Source of the DNA: Verpa conica
Lineage: Eukaryota; Ascomycota; Pezizomycetes; Pezizales; Morchellaceae
Length of the DNA stretch: 64,000 nt
NCBI GenBank assembly: GCA_033030425.1
Contig: JAUFSD010000024.1
Span: forward strand, 868,001-932,000
Direction: 5' to 3'
Shown piece by piece: positions 59,701 through 64,000 of this stretch. The position numbers and the translations under genes are program-made. Within the stretch, counting starts at the first letter, position 1, and each line of letters starts with the position of its first letter. The notes under the pieces are model-generated. The model worked only from the letters and a program-made list of their open reading frames with translations. It made no database searches and was not told where the DNA came from.

Positions 59701-60006
59701 CCAGAGTAATTCCTTTTCGCCCTTTTTAACAATTTTGTTTCCTCCTCCTGCATCCACTCTGCACCCCTTTTTGTCAAGAACGGTCTCGGAGATGAGACCA
59801 ACTGGTCCGAATGTGGGGACGAGGAGTACATCAGTGAGAACGACTGAAGATCTTCCTCCGTCAGGGAGCCAACACTCGATGAGGATATCTCCAATTCCTG
59901 GAGCTCGGTGAGCGGTCCCATCAGCTGTTCTAACGATTCCGTGTCGCGGGCAGCTCCGAGGATACCAACGCCACCGTCGCACGGAACAAGACCAAAACCG
60001 GACCAC
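56719..60006 (-). CDS. Copia pol: integrase, reverse transcriptase, RNase H
   Basis: An uninterrupted frame of 1095 codons. After 25 unrelated residues comes protease-adjacent sequence (VVRTADGTAH-like), then the pre-integrase finger (WHEALGHPSSLHSL with CxxC), the integrase core (HSDLSGK, FRADGGGEY, ESNGVAERFNR, i.e. the three acidic residues), an acidic linker, the reverse transcriptase (VYKTKHNRDG, FHGVLKEEIYL, AVYVDDIMIFG with the YVDD active site) and RNase H (GFSDSSFG, STTEAEYMAL). The order integrase before reverse transcriptase is diagnostic of Ty1/copia. The frame has no stops, so insertion or loss of function is recent. It lacks gag and a functional protease DSG motif, so it cannot move on its own. 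Confidence 0.95.
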   Translation of the reverse strand: MVRFWSCSVRRWRWYPRSCPRHGIVRTADGTAHRAPGIGDILIECWLPDGGRSSVVLTDVLLVPTFGPVGLISETVLDKKGCRVDAGGGNKIVKKGEKELLWGKLVNGHWNVQIVENVARLSSYSEWHEALGHPSSLHSLYADRTNLPKKPSNFHCGPCALSKSTHSVPKTISTRATQPFELVHSDLSGKQRVMSQDKCQYYMSFIDDYTRYSWIYFLKNKDDACKAIEHFTNKVKNQHNTTIKRFRADGGGEYVNKNIKTFFGKEGITQETTPPYSHESNGVAERFNRTVTTMVRCMIMDHPRILWQEAYSTAVYLKNRLLHSALKDKTPYEALHGKKPTIKHAHPFGQKCYIHIHKEARPAGSKLEPRAVEGKFVGYTDSDTQYRVWIPSQHKVVVTRDLTFPPPASGEVSIDISYPPIETPKLEASVPESSPKGKEAVPLEDEGEEKEFILPLPDSDEESEPETHTPGVFPLSPPKKETLAPIPPPFQTPRRSTREKKPVEKTTQIEQEQRDTEIRRIQAKIEKLDRDLKDDLLVIEQNEDPRDHQRLKDDSLREHRTQRNDLRRQLRQARANTATDIPVHYAYISTDPVTFRQATSGEDTELWNKAMKEEYDALIKNNTWDIVERPQNREVVKGRWVYKTKHNRDGTIERYKARYVAKGYSQIPGLDFDETFSPVARYDSLRLLLALAAHNNWIPIQLDVKTAFLHGVLKEEIYLELPEGYKQDNKVCKLRKCIYGLKQSPREWYACLVDSLKLKGFKASYFDPCVFINSTEHIYLAVYVDDIMIFGPSNKYRQGIKQSLMTDFECTDLGESKYILGLEIDCTSDGIHLSQKGYIQKLLEKFQMHESRPVGTPLEPNTLLTTGTTESMIDNQKLYQSIIGSLMYASIGTRPDISHTVTFLSQFSSCPTAEHLIAAKRVLRYLKGTKDWTLFYSKHSDNTLHGFSDSSFGSNISDRKSFSGYVFQLGKSTISWRSRKQRAVATSTTEAEYMALNLTAKQLVWLKSGLTELGQPYNYTIHADNTGSIELVRNPRIHDRSKHIDIQYHSTREWYESGIFSLEYVSTSDNIADILTKGLPKPAHLQHAISIRGNK

Positions 60007-60312
60007 ACCCCAGCAAGAGAGTCACCTTCGACCTCGCCCCCACTAGGCGATCGAGTCGATTGAATGCGCGCATTGTGAGCGATTTAACGGAAAGGGAATA
60101 ATGGGCGCGGGAAGGCTCATATCCACGCACGCGAGGTTGATGGGGGTTTGTGTCTCTGGCAATAAGGTTCTCCGGGCCGACGGCCCCTCGTGGCAGTTTC
60201 GGAATTTACGTAACGTTATCGTATGACCCCAGGAGCTCTTTGTACACTTTGTATGCGGTTTGTATGGGAAAGATACCTTTCTGTTGGATATGACATATCC
60301 AACAGAAACAGT
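60007..60312. other. Junction between copia and chromovirus with 31-nt palindrome
   Basis: About 300 bases of unassigned, moderately GC-rich sequence between the truncated copia end and the chromovirus 3' LTR. A 31-nt perfect palindrome lies at 60278-60308. The segment could be the remnant of the copia's 5' part, of a second copia LTR, or host DNA. Confidence 0.5.
60278..60308. repeat. 31-nt perfect palindrome
   Basis: The arms are TTTCTGTTGGATATG and its exact reverse complement, with a single central A. TGTTGGATATG...CATATCCAACA is the kind of palindrome found at the 5' start of copia LTRs, where TGTTGGA often opens the LTR. This copy's own LTR starts differently (TGTTAAAATTG), so it may be a fragment of another family. 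Confidence 0.85.
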
Positions 60313-60313
60313 G

Positions 60314-60669
60314 TGTAAAAACCGATCACCTATTGGGGAACAGCAGGCGATAATCACAAGGCAGGGCTAGTATCGAGAGACTAGGAACTCAAGGACAAGG
60401 TAGGTATGGTAACAATATAAGTTGTTGCGTGAAGAACTAACTATCTGACAGAGATGCGTCCCTTTTATACCCTTTCTGGAGGGACGCTGAGATCAACAAT
60501 GAGACAATATGAAACTGAAGGAGCGACCTCCTTCTACATGAAACTATAGACGTCTCGTCCCCGGCGTACTTCTTACATGACCAATGATAACAGGAATCCT
60601 ACGAGATATGAAACGATACATGAAACAAGGAGATAGACAAGGCAGACTAGGAAATGGGTGTTCTTGACA
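60314..60669 (-). repeat. Probable 3' LTR of the chromovirus
   Basis: On the minus strand it begins TGTCAAGAACACCC, 43 bases after the stop of the last ORF and just after a purine-rich stretch (GAAGAGGGA). It contains a TATAAAAG box (near 60463) and ends at TTTTTACA, or two bases later. The end is not fixed because the 5' LTR lies outside the window. Confidence 0.55.
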
Positions 60670-60711
60670 GTAGGTCCCTCTTCAAGGGCGAAGTTCCTAC
60701 GAGACCGGAGT

Positions 60712-61776
60712 CTAGTTTTGTTGCCTGAGGCGGCGTTGAATGTTGCGACGGTGGCGGGCTCCCTTAGAGAGCTTGCGTTGGTACTGGGGAGTGGGGATAG
60801 GAAGGTCTGGGTCTTCCTCGGTTTGTTCAAAGGTAACCTGGGGCTTGATGTTTCCCCAGGAATCGTAGGAGTTGGCGGTGGAGGGAGCAGACTCAGCTGC
60901 TGGCGGAGCGTAGGCAAGGGGGACAAGTTCTGCTCTTTCCCCGTGAGCTTTGAACATGGGAGAGAAGGGGGGTTCTTCTTTGGTGCGAGGGGTAATGTGT
61001 CCTTCTTGGACAGCTTGGTTGGTGAGTCGGGTGATGAGGTCCAGCCTCTCTTTCTGTAGTTCTTCTTTTTCGGTTTGTAGACGTTTCTCATACTGAGCGT
61101 TGAGAACCGCAGTTCCCGAAATGATAGTAGAGACGTTTTTGGTGATATTTCCAACCTCTTGGACCATTTCGATGAGGCCAGGAGGGGGGGATACTGGTGC
61201 TGGGGGAGTAGGTGAGACGACATAGGGAGACGGGTGTTCGTCCTCACATTCGCAACTATGTCTTGAGCTTACGCTCATGGGGCTGGTGGGTTGACGGTCG
61301 GGAATGGTGGAGGCAGGAGACGAGGCAGTAACAGGGTGTCTTTCTTGACAATCCTCGCAATATGGGTCTTCGAGGATCGGGATCGTTGGTTGGGTACTGG
61401 CAGCAGTGATGGCTACCTCGAGTTTGCTGTAGTCGAGGGTTCCGTCTTCCTTTATGAGTGGGGAGAGTGGTGTTTCGGCAGGGACGTTGATTCTGGTTTT
61501 GATAAGGGTTATTTGTTGCCCCAAGGCAGCGCCTGTGGTGGCAAGTACGTGGGCATGGTAGGTGTTCACTTCCATGGTGGCTTCGAGTAACCGGCACTCG
61601 AAGATACGGAGGGCTTGAGGAAAAGCCTTGAGAGATTGGGCGGCTACTTCGTAGTCGCGTTTGGCAAGTTCTAGTTTGGTGCGAAGAAGGGAGATGTGAG
61701 CATGAGTACTCATGCTGATGGAGGTGCCGTTGACGGTGACCTTAACGGCGGGAACGGGTGCGACGTATAGAGACAT
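60712..61776 (-). CDS. Extra ORF 3' of the chromodomain, unknown function
   Basis: The start MSLYVAPVPAVKV at 61776 gives about 354 residues. An earlier in-frame ATG at 61983 would add sequence that overlaps the chromodomain in another frame. The ORF overlaps the pol stop (61742) by 35 bases in a different frame and ends 43 bases before the LTR, so it belongs to the element. Residues 25-120 are helical (LLRTKLELAKRDYEVAAQS), the middle is Pro/Ser-rich with Cys-rich words (CEDCQERHP, CECEDEH), residues about 220-270 form a coiled coil (EKRLQTEKEELQKERLDLI), and the C-terminus is very basic (KGARHRRNIQRRLRQ). There is no CCHC knuckle, signal peptide or membrane segment, so it is neither an obvious gag nor an env. 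I do not recognise it. Confidence 0.75.
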   Translation of the reverse strand: MSLYVAPVPAVKVTVNGTSISMSTHAHISLLRTKLELAKRDYEVAAQSLKAFPQALRIFECRLLEATMEVNTYHAHVLATTGAALGQQITLIKTRINVPAETPLSPLIKEDGTLDYSKLEVAITAASTQPTIPILEDPYCEDCQERHPVTASSPASTIPDRQPTSPMSVSSRHSCECEDEHPSPYVVSPTPPAPVSPPPGLIEMVQEVGNITKNVSTIISGTAVLNAQYEKRLQTEKEELQKERLDLITRLTNQAVQEGHITPRTKEEPPFSPMFKAHGERAELVPLAYAPPAAESAPSTANSYDSWGNIKPQVTFEQTEEDPDLPIPTPQYQRKLSKGARHRRNIQRRLRQQN

Positions 61777-62944
61777 TTTGGTTTGTGGGGGAGGGTTTGT
61801 GTGGGTAGCGGTGGTGGAATTCGTGGACAAGTGATTGGGAATTTTCGAAATTGGAGGCAGGGTACCACTCTTGGTCGTGTTCTTTTGAGTAGCCTTTCCA
61901 CTGAGCGCGGTAGTAGAGTTTGTTGCGAAGGAGTTTGGAATCGATAACCTGATTGATTTCGAATTCTTCGTGCGAGTTAACAATGACTGGAGGAGGAGGA
62001 GGCTGGATATGACCGGTTATTGGTTCTGAAGAGGCTGTTGGTTCGAGAAGACTGATGTGGAATGTTGGATGGACTTTCATGGAGGGAGGAAGGTCCAATT
62101 TATAGGCGCGGGTACCTATTCGTTCGAGTACGGAGAATGGTCCTAGGCGTTTGAAATCCAGCTTGCTGGAGGGTCGTGTGGTGTTAATGTTTCGTCTAAG
62201 CAGCCAAACTTTGTCTCCTGGTTTCAGGATAGGATCGGGTGATCGATGTTTGTTTGACTGTTCGGCTTGTGACTCCTGGCTGAAACGGATTTCGTCGCGA
62301 AGTGAGTCATGTAGGGTTCGTAACTGTTTGGTGTATGACTCGACTTCAGGGGCTTGTATAACAGGGGCTTGTAGGTTTAGATGGTGTTTTGGGTTGTAGC
62401 CGTAATTGGCAAAGAATGGCGAGACTTTGGTGGTGCTTGAGGCTGTGTTGTTGTAACAGAATTCGGCGGTGTTTAGAAGTTCCGCCCAATTGTCCTGTTG
62501 ATAGTTGACATAGGCTCGGAGGTACTGTTCTAAGATGGCGTTGACTCGTTCTGTTTGTCCGTCGGTTTGGGGGTGGAAGGCCGTGCTTAGGTTACTTTTG
62601 ATTCCGAGTTCCTTGGTTAATTCTTTCCAGAGGTTTGAGGTGAACAGTGAGTCACGGTCGCTTGTGATGTCGTCTGGTAATCCATGATGTTTGAAAACGT
62701 GTGTCATGAATAGTTTTGCGAATTGTTGGGCTGTAAGGGATGCTTGGCAGGGCACAAAATGTGCCATTTTTGTAAGGCGGTCTACTACCACCCATAGAGC
62801 ATCGTGTCCTTGGGACGTTGGCAGTCCCGTGATAAAGTCCATGGACAGTGATCGCGAAGCGGTCAGGGGGTTGTAGGGGTTTGAGTAATCCGAAAGGGGC
62901 GTGTCTGACTGGTTTGATGCGGGCGCACGTGTCGCAGTGGTCAA
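61742..62944 (-). CDS. Chromovirus pol 3' part: integrase core and chromodomain
   Basis: The frame reads through the integrase core with MDFITGLPTS, TSDRDSLFTS and HPQTDGQTERVN, which hold the three catalytic acidic residues (D, D, E). Then come the GPF module (LGPFSVLERIGTRAYKL) and the chromodomain (VIDSKLLRNKLYYRAQWKGY, then WYPASNF), which in this family directs integration to marked heterochromatin. The first residues of the open frame before SRSLSMDF are out of frame with the true protein; the join to the upstream frame is near 62870. Arg-rich C-terminus (RRTRSRR). About 400 residues. Confidence 0.93.
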   Translation of the reverse strand: MTTATRAPASNQSDTPLSDYSNPYNPLTASRSLSMDFITGLPTSQGHDALWVVVDRLTKMAHFVPCQASLTAQQFAKLFMTHVFKHHGLPDDITSDRDSLFTSNLWKELTKELGIKSNLSTAFHPQTDGQTERVNAILEQYLRAYVNYQQDNWAELLNTAEFCYNNTASSTTKVSPFFANYGYNPKHHLNLQAPVIQAPEVESYTKQLRTLHDSLRDEIRFSQESQAEQSNKHRSPDPILKPGDKVWLLRRNINTTRPSSKLDFKRLGPFSVLERIGTRAYKLDLPPSMKVHPTFHISLLEPTASSEPITGHIQPPPPPVIVNSHEEFEINQVIDSKLLRNKLYYRAQWKGYSKEHDQEWYPASNFENSQSLVHEFHHRYPHKPSPTNQNVSIRRTRSRR

Positions 62945-64000
62945 CGTATTTTGTGACGAATTTTCTCATTCCCGGGAAATAGTAGTCTCGTGTGATTAGT
63001 TCGAGGGTTTTTTCGCGACCGGGGTGTCCTGCGGCCAGGTTGTCGTGGATCTGTTTCATGATTTGGAGGCGAAGTGGGGTATTGTCAGGGATCCAGATGA
63101 GGCCATCGTACGTTAGTAGGTTATCTTGCATGGAGCACAAGCCTAGTGCAACGTCTTTTGATCTGGTGACACCACTTTTCAAGTTTTGGATTACTTGGCG
63201 TGTTAGGGGATCGTTTTGGAGTTGTTTCTGGATTTCTTCTTTGATGGTGTTGTCGGTGACTGTATTTGTGATGGTGGCGCTTAGTTGGAACTTGTCGGGT
63301 TTCAGGAGTGTTTGTTTGAGATGTAGGTCCCCTTTTTGAGGCAGATCTCCTGATCGCCTGGTTAGAGCGTCGGGTTTTTGTCCTTGATCGCCGGGTCTGT
63401 AGGTGATGACGAAATTGTAACTTCCAAGGGTTTCGGCCCATCGTGCTTGTCTTCTATTTAACTCTTTGGTTGTCATGAAGTATTCCAGGTTTTTGTGGTC
63501 GCTGAGTACTTTGATTTGGTGTTGACTTCCTTCCAGGTACTGTCTCCATTCTCGAAAAGCTGAGACTATGGCAAGGAGTTCTTTGTCATGGATTTCATAG
63601 TTGATTTGGGCTGCGTTCATTTTTTTTGAATAGTACGCAATGGGGTGGAGGATTCCCTCACTGTTACACTGGGAGATTACTGCGGCTATTACATAGTCCG
63701 AGGCGTCGGTTTCTACCGTGATTTCTTTCGACAGGTCGAAGTGTTGGAGAATTGGTGCTGTGGTAAAAGCTTTTTTGAGTATGTTGAATGCTTTTCTTGC
63801 TTCCGTATTGAACTCGAATTTGACGTCCTTCTTAAGAAGTTGTGTTAACGGTTTACAGATGTTGCTATACTTGTTGATGAAGCGTCGATAGAAGTTGGCA
63901 AATCCTAGGAAACACTGGACGTCGTGGACTGAGGCTAGGTCGGGCCATTCGGTTATGGCTTGGATTTTCTTGGGGTCCATGAACACACCTTTGGGAGATA
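62652..64000 (-). CDS. Chromovirus pol 5' part: RT end, RNase H, integrase zinc finger (partial)
   Basis: The frame continues across the window edge (SPKGVFMDPKK before the first Met). It contains the end of the reverse transcriptase (FLGFANFYRRFINKY), the RNase H domain (VETDASDYVIAAVISQ, YEIHDKELLAIV, VLSDHKNLEYF) and the integrase HHCC finger (AGHPGREKTLELITRDYYFPG region, CDTCARIKPV). Sense coding ends near 62870, where the frame shifts by one base into the integrase core frame. The remaining codons to the stop at 62652 are out of frame. The shift sits beside a run of five C residues and could be real decay or a sequencing error. Confidence 0.92.
   Translation of the reverse strand, partial: SPKGVFMDPKKIQAITEWPDLASVHDVQCFLGFANFYRRFINKYSNICKPLTQLLKKDVKFEFNTEARKAFNILKKAFTTAPILQHFDLSKEITVETDASDYVIAAVISQCNSEGILHPIAYYSKKMNAAQINYEIHDKELLAIVSAFREWRQYLEGSQHQIKVLSDHKNLEYFMTTKELNRRQARWAETLGSYNFVITYRPGDQGQKPDALTRRSGDLPQKGDLHLKQTLLKPDKFQLSATITNTVTDNTIKEEIQKQLQNDPLTRQVIQNLKSGVTRSKDVALGLCSMQDNLLTYDGLIWIPDNTPLRLQIMKQIHDNLAAGHPGREKTLELITRDYYFPGMRKFVTKYVDHCDTCARIKPVRHAPFGLLKPLQPPDRFAITVHGLYHGTANVPRTRCSMGGSRPPYKNGTFCALPSIPYSPTIRKTIHDTRFQTSWITRRHHKRP

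Larger units (their letters stand above)
56497..60006 (-). mobile_element. 5'-truncated Ty1/copia retrotransposon
   Basis: The element runs from inside the protease region to the 3' LTR in minus orientation, beside the chromovirus. Gag, the protease active site and a 5' LTR are missing. The junction near 59930-60006 turns into unrelated DNA with a palindrome. The stop codon of pol overlaps the polypurine tract before the LTR. Confidence 0.85.
60314..64000 (-). mobile_element. Ty3/gypsy chromovirus, 5' part outside the window
   Basis: In minus orientation the element shows the reverse-transcriptase end, RNase H, integrase with chromodomain, an extra 3' ORF, and the 3' LTR. Gag, protease and most of the reverse transcriptase lie beyond position 64000. 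The order of reverse transcriptase, RNase H and integrase is diagnostic of Ty3/gypsy, and the chromodomain of chromoviruses. A one-base frameshift near 62870 splits pol. Confidence 0.9.

Noticed and set aside
56719..63986. Idea that the two adjacent retroelements are one composite element
   Set aside because: One has integrase before reverse transcriptase (copia), the other after it (gypsy), and an LTR-like segment lies between them.

Overview
The window looks like nuclear DNA of a filamentous ascomycete (Pezizomycotina). The evidence is short GT-AG introns (mostly 48-92 nt) with CTAAY-like branch sites, fungal-type proteins (CFEM protein, I78 inhibitor homologue, Nrg1-like zinc finger, NACHT-ankyrin STAND receptors), intron-bearing tRNA-Asp genes, and Ty1/copia and Ty3/gypsy chromovirus retrotransposons. 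I cannot name the species.

Layout. 0.2-2.2 kb: a conserved Ser-rich, coiled-coil protein. 2.2-7.9 kb: gene-poor AT-rich DNA with two oppositely oriented tRNA-Asp genes, a 173-bp pogo-like MITE and a possible hAT relic. 7.9-8.8 kb: kynurenine formamidase (BNA7), two exons. 10.0-15.2 kb: a large multi-exon STAND/NLR receptor (N-terminal domain, NACHT, about 24 ankyrin repeats). 16.5-18.7 kb: a beta-propeller protein with one membrane segment. 22.1-23.3 kb: an acidic/coiled-coil protein of unknown role. 23.3-34.6 kb: about 11 kb of AT-rich DNA with no supportable gene. 34.6-35.5 kb: an Nrg1-like C2H2 repressor with a 4-kb gene-free upstream region. 39.7-42.3 kb: an omega-like glutathione S-transferase (7 exons) and, 16 bp from it on the same strand, a basic-region nuclear-type protein. 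46.4-46.7 kb: a 75-residue I78 inhibitor-family protein in three exons. 47.7-50.4 kb: a second NLR, decayed, with many stop codons of the kind RIP produces. 51.2-51.9 kb: a CFEM membrane protein. 54.0-54.5 kb: a small basic coiled-coil protein. 55.0-56.2 kb: the co-chaperone SGT2. 56.5-60.0 kb: a 5'-truncated copia element. 60.3-64.0 kb: a chromovirus that runs off the window edge.

The housekeeping genes (BNA7, SGT2, GST, NRG1-like) are scattered and form no pathway cluster. The accessory content is an intact NLR and a mutated one about 32 kb apart, in a region shaped by transposons.

Most unusual observations: an extra about 354-codon ORF 3' of the chromodomain in the chromovirus; a 9-mer (TATCACTCG) found eight times, only in gene-free DNA; the apparent RIP-type death of the second NLR; a 31-nt perfect palindrome between the two retroelements; and a 33-nt putative intron in the intact NLR. 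Exon structures were derived by hand from reading-frame continuity and splice signals and need RNA support.
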